NCBI GenBank assembly: GCA_927910885.1
Contig: CAKMOD010000157.1
Span: 1 to 36,712, forward strand
Length of the DNA: 36,712 nt
Reading direction: 5' to 3'
Source: an uncultured Prevotella sp.
Lineage (GTDB): Bacteria; Bacteroidota; Bacteroidia; Bacteroidales; Bacteroidaceae
A program made the translations under genes and the position numbers. Under the pieces are notes generated by a model. The model ran no database searches. It was given only the letters and a program-made list of their open reading frames with translations, and was not told the DNA's origin. Below, one piece after another: positions 1 to 7,746 of the stretch (positions are counted from its first letter, which is position 1; each line of letters starts with the position of its first letter).

Positions 1-127
1 ATTAATCTTAGTCATTTATGGGATAAGGACTACGATAAAGTATAAAGAAAAATGTTTTGTTATTGTTCCTTATCCATCGTCTCATGGTGTGCTTAATAAC
101 TTTATGATTTATGTATTATGGTAGGGA

Positions 128-183
128 AAACCTTTCTTTTCTATTCTTAGATATAGCATCACAAAGAGCAGAAAAGAAGGTTT
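128..183 (+). terminator. long hairpin, possible terminator of an upstream gene
   Basis: The left arm at 128-142 (AAACCTTTCTTTTCT) pairs with the right arm at 170-183 (AGAAAAGAAGGTTT) with one bulged T and a loop of about 27 bases. A T-rich stretch follows. No gene is visible in 1-237, so this may end a gene lying to the left of the window. Apart from this hairpin I see only AT-rich sequence in 1-237. Confidence 0.35.
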
Positions 184-237
184 CTCTCAACTTTTTATAT
201 TGTTATTAGTGCGTAAAAAGTCTGATGCCTCCGAATT

Positions 238-323
238 CTTTTCATGAAGAAAAATATTTTTTTTCATGAAAATAAATATTTCTGTTCGTGAAAATAATTA
301 TTTCTTTTCATGAAAGTAATTTG
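238..323. repeat. AT-rich 4 x 22-bp array, copy A
   Basis: Four consecutive 22-bp units start at 238, 260, 282 and 304. Each is built on the palindromic core TTTTCATGAAAA followed by an A/T tail (TAAATATTT). Unit 3 has CGTGAA in place of CATGAA. The left flank CCGAATT and the right end AATTTG resemble inverted copies of each other. The array lies beyond the terminator of the HU gene. Related arrays are at about 6512, 13091, 21081 and 30955. Confidence 0.85.
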
Positions 324-410
324 GAGCAGAAGATTTGTTGGGGTAGTAGATAAGGCTTGGAGGAGTAGGATTAGACTATGTTTTGAGGTCGTTAAAGGCT
401 ATTATAAAAC

Positions 411-436
411 AAAAAGGCAAGCCAATGGCTTGCCTT
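411..436 (-). terminator. rho-independent terminator of the HU gene
   Basis: A perfect 10-bp stem (AAGGCAAGCC at 414-423 and GGCTTGCCTT at 427-436) has a 3-base loop. The A run at 411-415 becomes the U tract when read on the minus strand. It lies 27 bases past the HU stop codon. Confidence 0.85.
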
Positions 437-462
437 AATATATTATGTAATATCTTTACATA

Positions 463-738
463 TTATTTGTTTACAGCGTCTGCCAATTCAGCACCAGCCT
501 TAAACTTAGCAACCTTCTTAGCAGCAATCTTAATCTTCTCCTTTGATCTTGGATTAATACCCTCGTGAGCTGGGCGCTCAGTTGTAGCGAAAGTACCAAA
601 ACCTACGAGCTGTACCTTATCACCAGCAGCAAGTGCTTCCTTAATAGCCTCTGTAGTGGCATCCAAAGCCTTCTTAGCAGCAGCCTTACTAATCTCAGCG
701 TTAGCTGCAATCTTCTCGATCAATTCTGTTTTGTTCAT
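463..738 (-). CDS. hup: HU family DNA-binding protein
   Basis: This 91-residue protein is a typical full-length HU/IHF-family histone-like protein, which binds and bends DNA as a dimer in the nucleoid. It starts MNKTELIEKIA, and the GFGTF segment (about residues 47-51) precedes the DNA-binding arm. The arm has the family signature ERPAHEGINPRSKEKI, including the intercalating-proline region (RNP/NP type). The C-terminal helix AKFKAGAELADAVN is also canonical. It is a single-gene unit with a clear Bacteroidota promoter (792-822) and its own hairpin terminator. It may act on the A/T-rich repeats scattered through the window, but that is only a suggestion. The family assignment is near certain; the exact symbol (hupA/hupB type) cannot be decided. 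Confidence 0.96.
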   Translation of the reverse strand: MNKTELIEKIAANAEISKAAAKKALDATTEAIKEALAAGDKVQLVGFGTFATTERPAHEGINPRSKEKIKIAAKKVAKFKAGAELADAVNK

Positions 739-791
739 AATTTTGATTTATTTATTGATTAATTTTATGAGTGATATACAAGATTGTGTTG

Positions 792-822
792 CAAATATAG
801 TTGTTTACTTTTATAAAACAAA
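792..822 (-). promoter_or_regulatory. Bacteroidota promoter of the HU gene
   Basis: Read on the minus strand, TTTG (plus CAAA at 819-822), 19 bases, then TATATTTG (plus CAAATATA at 792-799). This matches the Bacteroidota consensus TTTG-N19..21-TAnnTTTG. It predicts a leader of about 50 bases before the start at 738. Confidence 0.8.
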
Positions 823-904
823 TAAATTCAAAGGAAAAGTGTAGAAATTTATAAAAAAAAGTCTTTATCTTGCTTATTTTCTGTTTAATAACGAGAGATT
901 TTTG

Positions 905-912
905 TATTTTTG
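905..912 (+). promoter_or_regulatory. -7 promoter element of the rhomboid gene
   Basis: TATTTTTG fits TAnnTTTG and lies 43 bases before the ATG at 956. No clear -33 TTTG sits at the usual spacing. Confidence 0.55.
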
Positions 913-955
913 CATTGTTTAAATGATATATTGTAAAGAATAAGACATAACGTAA

Positions 956-1912
956 ATGCGAAATATACCTGTTGTAACAAAGAATCTTCTCATTATCAAC
1001 ATTCTGGTGTTTATAGCCACGTATGTTGTAAGAGGAATGAATATTGATTTGAATGATATTCTTGGCTTACATTTCTTTTTAGCCTCTGACTTCCGTATTT
1101 GGCAGTTTTTCACTTATATGTTCATGCATGGTGGATTTACACATATCCTAATGAACATGTTTATGCTGTGGATGTTTGGTATGGTTGTTGAGAATGTATG
1201 GGGTCCAAGAAAGTTCCTTTTTTATTACATTGTCTGTGGTGTTGGAGCAGGACTCTGTCAAGAGTTGGCACAATATGGTACGTATCTCGTAGAGGGATTG
1301 GCTAATTTTGATTCCGTAAGAGTCGGTACAACAGTTCTTCCTATGGATGTTTATCTGAATATGATGAACACTGTTGGTGCCTCTGGTGCCATCTATGGTG
1401 TGCTACTTGCTTTCGGAATGCTATTCCCAGAAGAACGTATGTTCATCATTCCAATCCCTGTTCCGATAAAAGCTAAGTGGATTATTATGGGTTCAATCGT
1501 GGTAGAATTGTTCTCTGCGATAGGCACAAGCAATGACGGAGTGGCACATTTGGCACACTTAGGTGGTATGCTCTTTGGCTTCATTCTTATCCGTTATTGG
1601 AAGAAGCATCCGTATTCTGGTTATGGAGACTTCGGTATGAATCGGGGACATCAGTTCTTTGATCGCATGAAGAACTCATGGGAACAGCGCGGAGGACATG
1701 ATACTCGTAATGCTACGAGTGGTAATAGTGGGGCATGGACGAATACTTCTCAGAGCAGTGATGCTAATAATAGAAGTGATTGGGATTACAATGCTCACAA
1801 GAAACAACAGCAAGAAGAAGTTGACCGCATCCTCGATAAGATTCGTAAGAGTGGTTACGACAGTCTGACAAAAGACGAGAAGCAAAAGCTCTTTGATAGC
1901 AGTAAGAATTAA
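956..1912 (+). CDS. rhomboid family intramembrane serine protease
   Basis: The protein has 318 residues with about six membrane segments in residues 10-215. The first loop has the rhomboid signature HGGFTHILMNM (residues 58-68). The catalytic serine lies in GASGAIYG (Ser143) and the catalytic histidine in AHLGGMLFG (His201), so the Ser-His dyad is intact. After the last membrane segment comes a soluble tail of about 100 residues, rich in Asn, Ser and Gln. It ends in a conserved-looking helical motif (EEVDRILDKIRKSGYDSLT... LFDSSKN), a C-terminal domain commonly seen on Bacteroidota rhomboids (I believe DUF6576). It probably cleaves membrane proteins at or inside the bilayer; the substrates are unknown. 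A -7 promoter element lies upstream and a strong hairpin downstream, so it is probably monocistronic. Confidence 0.93.
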   Translation: MRNIPVVTKNLLIINILVFIATYVVRGMNIDLNDILGLHFFLASDFRIWQFFTYMFMHGGFTHILMNMFMLWMFGMVVENVWGPRKFLFYYIVCGVGAGLCQELAQYGTYLVEGLANFDSVRVGTTVLPMDVYLNMMNTVGASGAIYGVLLAFGMLFPEERMFIIPIPVPIKAKWIIMGSIVVELFSAIGTSNDGVAHLAHLGGMLFGFILIRYWKKHPYSGYGDFGMNRGHQFFDRMKNSWEQRGGHDTRNATSGNSGAWTNTSQSSDANNRSDWDYNAHKKQQQEEVDRILDKIRKSGYDSLTKDEKQKLFDSSKN

Positions 1913-1938
1913 GAGGTTGGTCGGTGACAAATAAATGA

Positions 1939-1976
1939 GTTGTTGGTTAATAACGGATACGTTATCAATCAGCAAC
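1939..1976 (+). terminator. strong hairpin after the rhomboid gene
   Basis: 17-base arms (1939-1955 and 1960-1976) flank the loop GATA, with one A/C mismatch and two G-U pairs. It starts 27 bases after the stop codon. It is followed by TTATTAG rather than a pure T run, so termination is likely but not certain. Confidence 0.6.
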
Positions 1977-2116
1977 TTATTAGAATGTGAGAGGATGACG
2001 ACTTATCAATACTTGATGTCTATCCGCTTACTTTATAGCCATTTAGTAACTATTTGTATTATTCGTAAAACAGAGTAATAACAGGTGTAGAGACTACCTG
2101 ATTATTTGTATTTAAG

Positions 2117-3215
2117 ATGTTTAGTAAATTTAAGACGCTTACATATAGAATGTTATTGACAGGCAATATCATCGTGATTCTGCTGATGTTGTTTGTCGGA
2201 AATATAGGTAGGTTTAATCCTGTAGATTATCCCTTGTTGGCTAATTTAGGGTTGGGCTTTCCAATACTCCTTGTGTTCAATTTGATATTTCTTGTAGTTT
2301 GGTGCTTTCTCCGATTGCGTACTATCTGGTTGCCATTACTGGGTTTCCTGCTTTGTTATGGTCCTATCCGTACGTATTCACCATTCAATTTCCCTGAAGA
2401 TAAGCCACATGGCTCGATAAAAGTTCTGTCGTATAATGTCTATATGTTCTCTTCATGGAGTGAGCCTGATGCTAAGAAGAATCCAATTGTGGATTATATC
2501 GTTAAGAGTAAGGCAGATATTGTCTGTTTGCAAGAGGCACAAGCGACATTAGATGACAAAGATCATATCTATTCAACACTGAAAGAACATTACCCATACT
2601 TCAAGTTGATGATTAAAAAAGCCCCCGGTGCTGACTACATGGTATTGCTTAGTAAATATCCTGTTCTTTGGCAAGATACTATCCCGTACGGCTCAAGTAG
2701 TAATCAGAGTGTGGCTTATATGCTTAATATCAGAGGGAATAATACTCTCGTTGTCAATAATCATTTTGAGAGTAATGGATTGAGTTCTGGTGACAAAGAA
2801 GGGTTTAAGACGCTCGTAAAAGGTGAATTGAAGACAGATGAAGCGAAAAGACAATCAGTTCATTTAATCACTAAGTTAGGCGAAGTTTCAGCACGACGAG
2901 CACCGCAAGCGGAGGCTGTTGCACGTTATGTCAAGAAATATCTTGATAAGAAGGTGCCTGTTATTCTCTGTGGAGACTTCAATGACAACCCATTGAGTTA
3001 TACACATCGAGCTATGGAAAAAGAGCTGAATGATTGCTTTGTTGAGAGTGGAAACGGACCGGGAATAAGCTATCATAAGTGGGATGTACTTCCGTATTGA
3101 CCATATCTTTTGTTCCGACGATTTCGAGTCTTATGGAGCTAAGGTCGACAATAGTGTGACTACTTCCGACCATTATCCCATCTATTGTTGGCTTAAATAC
3201 CGTCCAAAACCTTAA
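2117..3215 (+). pseudogene. endonuclease/exonuclease/phosphatase family protein, frameshifted
   Basis: The readable frame gives 327 residues and stops at 3100. Three hydrophobic segments (about residues 10-30, 38-62 and 65-85) are followed by an EEP-fold domain: KVLSYNVYMFSSW, DIVCLQEAQ, VVNNHFESNGL and VILCGDFNDNP are all recognisable. The frame ends abruptly with HKWDVLPY. The next frame, from 3081 to the stop at 3213-3215, continues the family sequence with MYFRIDHIF and the catalytic TSDHYPIYCWL. The coding sequence is therefore broken by one extra base or two missing bases near 3080. Without the shifted part the protein lacks the family's final Asp-His active-site motif. Repaired, it would be about 366 residues: a membrane-anchored metal-dependent hydrolase. 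This could be a true pseudogene or a sequencing/assembly error. No slippery site is obvious. Confidence 0.85.
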
Positions 3216-3240
3216 AAAACACACATTTATAAGGTATAAA

Positions 3241-3272
3241 TTTCCCAAAGTGTGAAAATTTGCTTATCTTTG
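3241..3272 (+). promoter_or_regulatory. promoter of secDF
   Basis: The -7 element TATCTTTG is at 3265-3272. A weak -33 (TTTC at 3241-3244) lies 20 bases upstream. The predicted leader is about 45 bases. Confidence 0.65.
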
Positions 3273-3320
3273 CACGTCTATCAAGTGTAGCGAAACAATA
3301 ATTAAAAACAATCAAATAAA

Positions 3321-6300
3321 ATGCAAAACAAAGGATTAGTAATTTGCGTAGCCGTTCTCTTGACGCTCGCAAGTATCTTCTACCTGTCATTTTCAGTAGC
3401 AACAAACTACTATGATGGTCAGGCTGCAAAGATTAAGGACCCTATTGCGCAACAGGATTATAAGGATTCTGTAAAGTATTTGGGCCTCTACTCTTACCAG
3501 AAATGCCTTGAAACACAGATCGGTCTTGGTCTTGACTTGAAGGGCGGTATGAACGTTGTACTCGAGATTTCAGTACCTGATGTTGTTGATTTCTTGGCAG
3601 ATCACAAGCAGGATGCTGCTTATCAGAAGGCTTTAGAAGTGGCAAAGCAGGAAGAGATGACCAGTCAGAAGGACTTTATCTCTCTCTTCGTAGATGCTTT
3701 CCACAAGGAAGCTCCGGGTCACAAGCTTGCTGAGATCTTCGCTACACAGCAGCTCAAAGGCAAGGTTAGTACACAGAGTACAGACGAAGAGGTTGAGAAG
3801 GCACTTCGTGAAGAGGTTGCTGCAGCCATCGATAACTCATACAATGTCGTAACAAACCGTATCGACCAGTATGGTGTTGTACAGCCAAACATCCAGAAGT
3901 TGGAAGGTCAGGAAGGTCGACTCATGGTTGAAATGCCTGGTATTCGTGAGCCAGAGCGTATGCGTAAGCTCCTTCAGGGTTCTGCTAACCTTGAGTTCTG
4001 GGAGACTTATAACAACCAAGAAGTAACTCCTTACCTCGCTCAGCTCGATCAGCGTTTGGCTAATGGCGATACAAAGGTAGACACAACTGCTACTGATTCA
4101 ACTAAGAAGGTACAGGCTCCTGCAGCTGCTCCTTCTAAGTTTGCACTCAATAAAAACAATGCTGCTAAGGGCGAAGATGCTCAGATGGCAGCGTTGAAGA
4201 AGATGCACCCATTGCTCTCTATGTTGCAGACTATCCCTGGTGATGCTCTTAGTCTCGTAGGCTATGCAAACGTACGTGATACTGCTGAGATCAATAAGCT
4301 TATCTATGGTCAGCTTGCTAAGCAGATTTTGCCAAGCGACTTGAAGCTTCTTTGGGGCGCTAAGCCAGAAGACGGACTCAATAAGAAGAATGTATATGGT
4401 CTTTATGCTTTGAAGATTACTACTTCAGACGGTCGTGCTCCATTGGAGGGTGACGTTGTTACAGATGCTAAGGACCAGTTTGACCAGCATGGTCGTCCTG
4501 AGGTTAGCATGACAATGAACTCTGAGGGTGCTCGTGAGTGGGCTGCTTTGACAAAGGCAAATGTGGGTAAGGCAATCGCAATCGTACTCGATGGCGTTGT
4601 TTACTCTGCTCCACGCGTTAACGGTGAGATCTCTGGTGGTCAGTCATCTATCTCTGGTAACTTCACTATTGAGGATACTAAGGACTTGGCTAACACCTTG
4701 AAGTCAGGTCGTATGCCTGCTCCTGCAAAGATTGTACAGGAGGAAGTCGTAGGTCCTACACTTGGTGCACAGTCTATTGAGCAGGGTCTTATCTCATTTG
4801 CTATTGCTTTCGTACTCTTGATGCTTTACATGATTGTCATGTACAACCTCATTCCTGGTATGATGGCTAACCTCGCTTTGATTGCCAACCTCTTCTTTAC
4901 ATTGGGTGTCTTGGCGTCATTCCAGTCAGCATTGACAATGCCAGGTATTGCCGGTATCGTATTAACTTTGGGTACAGCTGTGGATGCTAACGTGCTTATC
5001 TATGAGCGTATTAAGGAGGAGTTGGCACTCGGTAAGGGCATGAAGCAGGCGTTGAAGGAAGGTTATGGAAATGCCTTCTCAGCTATTTTCGACTCTAACT
5101 TGACATCACTCATTACTGGTGTTATCCTTCTTGTAACTGGTACTGGTCCTATCCGTGGTTTCGCTACAACTTGGATCATTGGTATCGTTATCTCATTCTT
5201 CACTGCAGTATTCCTCACACGTCTTGTATTCGAGAATCGTGTTGGTAAGGATAAGTGGTTGAATTTGACCTTCACAACAGGTTTGTCAAAGAACTTCATG
5301 CAGGGTAAGAACTATCACTTCCTTAGCATGTATAAGACAACCTTCACTATTTGGGGTGTTGCTGTCTTGGTATGTATTGTAAGTTTCGCTGTTCGTGGTT
5401 TGAGTCGCAGTATCGACTTCACTGGTGGTCGTAACTATGTTGTCACATTGAATAAGCCTACACATGTAGAGGACGTTCGTAAGGTGATGGAAGGTGCTTT
5501 CGTAAATACTGTTGGTGAGAATGCTGGTAAGCCTGCTACAACAACTGTTATTGCATTGGGTACAGATGGTAAGACTGTTCGTGTATCAACTAACTACAAT
5601 ATCGAGTCTAACAATCCTGCAGAGGATGACAAGGCAGAGACAATCCTTTACAACACATTGAAGAAGGGTGGCTTTGTTAGTCAGGCAAGTGTTGAGAACT
5701 TCAAGAACCCAGATATCCGTGAGGGTGGCTCTATTATTCAGAGTGCGAAGGTTGGTCCTTCAATCGCTAAGAACATTACTTACAATGCTATCATGAGCGT
5801 ATTGTTGGCTATCTTCTTCATCTTCTTGTATATCCTCTTGCGTTTCCGCAACATTGGTTTCTCTGTTGGTTCAATCGTTGGTTTGGCTCTCGATACAACA
5901 ATCGTTATCGGTTGCTTCTCGTTGTGCTATGGTTGGATTGGCTTCTCACTTGAGATTGACCAGACCTTCATTGGTGCTATCTTGACTGTAATCGGTTATG
6001 ATATCAACGATACCGTGGTTGTTTACGACCGTATCCGTGAGAACTTGGGTAAGCACAATCTTGCTAAGGCTGATATCCAGAAGATCTTTAATGATTCTAT
6101 CAACCAGACCCTCTCACGTACTATCAATACATCTGTATCAACATTGATCGTACTCGTGTCTATCTTCATCCTCGGTGGTGAAAGTATCCGTAGCTTTGCC
6201 TTCGCAATGATTATCGGTATTGTTATTGGTACTTTGAGTTCAATCTTCATCGCATCTCCAGTTGCTTACCTCGTATTGGGTAAGAAGATTGAGAAGCGTT

Positions 6301-6335
6301 CACACGAACTTGCAGAGGCACCTGTTGAGGCTTAA
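3321..6335 (+). CDS. secDF: protein translocase subunit SecDF (fused SecD-SecF)
   Basis: At 1004 residues this is a single-chain fusion of SecD and SecF, the form usual in Bacteroidota. SecDF uses the proton gradient to help pull proteins out of the SecYEG channel on the periplasmic side. The SecD part begins with one membrane helix (about residues 5-25) and the conserved GLDLKGGMNVVLEI. The large periplasmic region is interrupted by a low-complexity linker rich in Thr, Lys, Ala and Pro (about residues 250-285). The membrane block carries GTAVDANVLIYERI, a conserved proton-path motif. The SecF part starts near residue 670 with its own first helix and has IDFTGGRNYVV and GYDINDTVVVYDRIREN. A promoter precedes it and a strong terminator follows, so it is probably monocistronic. 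Confidence 0.97.
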   Translation: MQNKGLVICVAVLLTLASIFYLSFSVATNYYDGQAAKIKDPIAQQDYKDSVKYLGLYSYQKCLETQIGLGLDLKGGMNVVLEISVPDVVDFLADHKQDAAYQKALEVAKQEEMTSQKDFISLFVDAFHKEAPGHKLAEIFATQQLKGKVSTQSTDEEVEKALREEVAAAIDNSYNVVTNRIDQYGVVQPNIQKLEGQEGRLMVEMPGIREPERMRKLLQGSANLEFWETYNNQEVTPYLAQLDQRLANGDTKVDTTATDSTKKVQAPAAAPSKFALNKNNAAKGEDAQMAALKKMHPLLSMLQTIPGDALSLVGYANVRDTAEINKLIYGQLAKQILPSDLKLLWGAKPEDGLNKKNVYGLYALKITTSDGRAPLEGDVVTDAKDQFDQHGRPEVSMTMNSEGAREWAALTKANVGKAIAIVLDGVVYSAPRVNGEISGGQSSISGNFTIEDTKDLANTLKSGRMPAPAKIVQEEVVGPTLGAQSIEQGLISFAIAFVLLMLYMIVMYNLIPGMMANLALIANLFFTLGVLASFQSALTMPGIAGIVLTLGTAVDANVLIYERIKEELALGKGMKQALKEGYGNAFSAIFDSNLTSLITGVILLVTGTGPIRGFATTWIIGIVISFFTAVFLTRLVFENRVGKDKWLNLTFTTGLSKNFMQGKNYHFLSMYKTTFTIWGVAVLVCIVSFAVRGLSRSIDFTGGRNYVVTLNKPTHVEDVRKVMEGAFVNTVGENAGKPATTTVIALGTDGKTVRVSTNYNIESNNPAEDDKAETILYNTLKKGGFVSQASVENFKNPDIREGGSIIQSAKVGPSIAKNITYNAIMSVLLAIFFIFLYILLRFRNIGFSVGSIVGLALDTTIVIGCFSLCYGWIGFSLEIDQTFIGAILTVIGYDINDTVVVYDRIRENLGKHNLAKADIQKIFNDSINQTLSRTINTSVSTLIVLVSIFILGGESIRSFAFAMIIGIVIGTLSSIFIASPVAYLVLGKKIEKRSHELAEAPVEA

Positions 6336-6380
6336 TCAATAGATAGTCTGAACTAAGGTTTTACACCTTATTATATATAA

Positions 6381-6414
6381 CAGCCCGTTACCAAGAATGG
6401 TAGCGGGCTGTTTT
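6381..6414 (+). terminator. rho-independent terminator of secDF
   Basis: CAGCCCGTTACC (6381-6392) pairs with GGTAGCGGGCTG (6399-6410) over 12 bp including one T-G pair. The loop is 6 bases, followed by TTTT. It lies 45 bases after the secDF stop. Confidence 0.9.
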
Positions 6415-6511
6415 CGTATTTCTAATGGTACTGAATTGCGAGGGTAGTTGGTTGTAAATGATGGCTGACAAGATTGTTGCTTTACTTATTATGGTTGTTA
6501 GTTTACAAATT

Positions 6512-6596
6512 ATTTACATGAAAATAAATATTTTTTTCGTGAAGATAAATATTTCTTTTCATGAAAATAATTTCTTTTCTTCATGAGAATAATTCG
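6512..6596. repeat. AT-rich 4-unit array, copy B
   Basis: Four CATGAA/CGTGAA-centred units are spaced by about 20-22 bases. The left end TATTTACATGAAAA and the right end TCATGAGAATAATTCGC are close to inverted copies of one another. Unit 2 carries CGTGAA. The array lies between the secDF terminator and the pyridoxamine kinase promoter, in the same gap as a GC-rich array. Confidence 0.82.
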
Positions 6597-6729
6597 CAGG
6601 AGATAGGGTATAATAGTCGTAAAAGCCATGAGAGGTGGTGTTTAGTGGCTTTGCTATTTATGCTCTTAATGGTTATTTTCGTCTTCCACTGTTAATAATC
6701 TTCTATAGATATAACCATGATTCTCATTG

Positions 6730-6813
6730 GTGTTTACTATCCGCACAGTGCGTGTTTACCATTCGCACGATATGTGTTGGGCGTCCGCACCACTCGTGCG
6801 CAGCATCAACACG
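6730..6813. repeat. GC-rich 22-bp array, copy F (three direct units, one inverted)
   Basis: Direct units of exactly 22 bp begin at 6730, 6752 and 6774, each opening GTGTT and carrying CCGCAC or TCGCAC about 11 bases in. The last unit, from 6796, reads as an inverted copy: its reverse complement is CGTGTTGATGCTGCGCAC. Related arrays are at 15581 and 34410. A short open frame over this region (6635-6898) has no coding character. Confidence 0.82.
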
Positions 6814-6864
6814 ACGACAGAAAAGGGAAAGCAAGCCTTATTATGGTGATTTATTAGTTTTTAT

Positions 6865-6895
6865 TTTGCTGTTAATGCGCTTTACACTACCTTTG
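6865..6895 (+). promoter_or_regulatory. promoter of the pyridoxamine kinase operon
   Basis: TTTG at 6865-6868, 19 bases, then TACCTTTG at 6888-6895. This is a full match to the Bacteroidota consensus. The predicted transcription start falls near 6900, which favours the ATG at 6919 over the upstream TTG at 6904. Confidence 0.82.
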
Positions 6896-6918
6896 TAGTC
6901 CAATTGAAGAAAGATATA

Positions 6919-7737
6919 ATGAGTAAGAAACATATACTTCTTGTTAATGACATTGCAGGATACGGAAAGGTTGCAACAGCAGCCATGCTCCCTATCTTGT
7001 CCTACTTGGGACATCCAGTTTATAATCTTCCTACAGCGTTGGTATCTAATACGCTCGACTATGGTAAGTTCAATATTCTTGAAACAACCGACTATATTAA
7101 AGGCGTATTCCCAGTGTGGAAGGAACTTGGCTTTAGCTTTGATGCTATTGCGACAGGCTTTATAGCTTCAGAACGACAGGCAAAACTGGTAGCAGACTAT
7201 TGTCGTGAGCAGGCTGAACGTGGTACGACCATCTTTGTAGACCCTATTATGGGAGATGAAGGTAAACTCTACAATGGTGTGACGGCAGCAACAATCAACT
7301 CTATGCGAGAGATGATTAGCGTTGCCGACCTTACTTTCCCTAATTATACCGAGGCTTGCTATCTAACGTCGAGTAAGTATGATGAGAAGGGAGTAAGCTT
7401 TGAGGAGGCTAAAAGATTACTTGATGGTTTGCGACTCATAGGTACAAAATCGGCAATGATTACCTCTATTCTCGTGGATGGTAAACCATCTGTTGTTGGA
7501 TATAACCACGTAACAGACGAGTATTTTACACTGCCTTACACTGAGATTCCTGTACACTTCCCAGGCACGGGCGACATCTTCTCAGCAATCCTCATTGGCC
7601 ATCTCTTGGATGGTGAACTATTGATTCCAAGTACACAGAAGGCTATTGATGGCGTTTATAAACTGATAGATCTCAATAAAGACAACAAAGACAAAAACAG
7701 GGGAATACCTTTGGAGAAGTATCTTGGTGTCTTGTAA
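6919..7737 (+). CDS. pdxY: pyridoxamine kinase (PfkB/ThiD-like, PdxY type)
   Basis: From the ATG at 6919 the protein has 272 residues. It is a ribokinase-fold enzyme that phosphorylates B6 vitamers in the pyridoxal-phosphate salvage pathway. The N-terminus (KKHILLVNDIAGYGKVA) resembles the substrate-binding loop of PdxY/PdxK kinases. FVDPIMGDEGKLY and LTFPNYTEACYL are family landmarks, and the anion-hole/catalytic-base motif is FPGTGD (about residues 214-219, base Asp219). An in-frame TTG at 6904 would add five residues but lies right at the predicted transcription start. The next gene begins 9 bases after the stop, so these genes are probably co-transcribed. A ThiD-type hydroxymethylpyrimidine kinase is the main alternative; the overall sequence looks more like PdxY. 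Confidence 0.85.
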   Translation: MSKKHILLVNDIAGYGKVATAAMLPILSYLGHPVYNLPTALVSNTLDYGKFNILETTDYIKGVFPVWKELGFSFDAIATGFIASERQAKLVADYCREQAERGTTIFVDPIMGDEGKLYNGVTAATINSMREMISVADLTFPNYTEACYLTSSKYDEKGVSFEEAKRLLDGLRLIGTKSAMITSILVDGKPSVVGYNHVTDEYFTLPYTEIPVHFPGTGDIFSAILIGHLLDGELLIPSTQKAIDGVYKLIDLNKDNKDKNRGIPLEKYLGVL

Positions 7738-7746
7738 CAATAAATT

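Noticed and set aside
238..323. CRISPR array
   Set aside because: Units are contiguous with no unique spacers, are only four in number, and no cas genes are nearby. The same applies to the other arrays.
6635..6898. An 87-codon open frame between secDF and the pyridoxamine kinase
   Set aside because: It overlaps the GC-rich repeat array and the promoter of the next gene, has low-complexity composition and matches no family I know.
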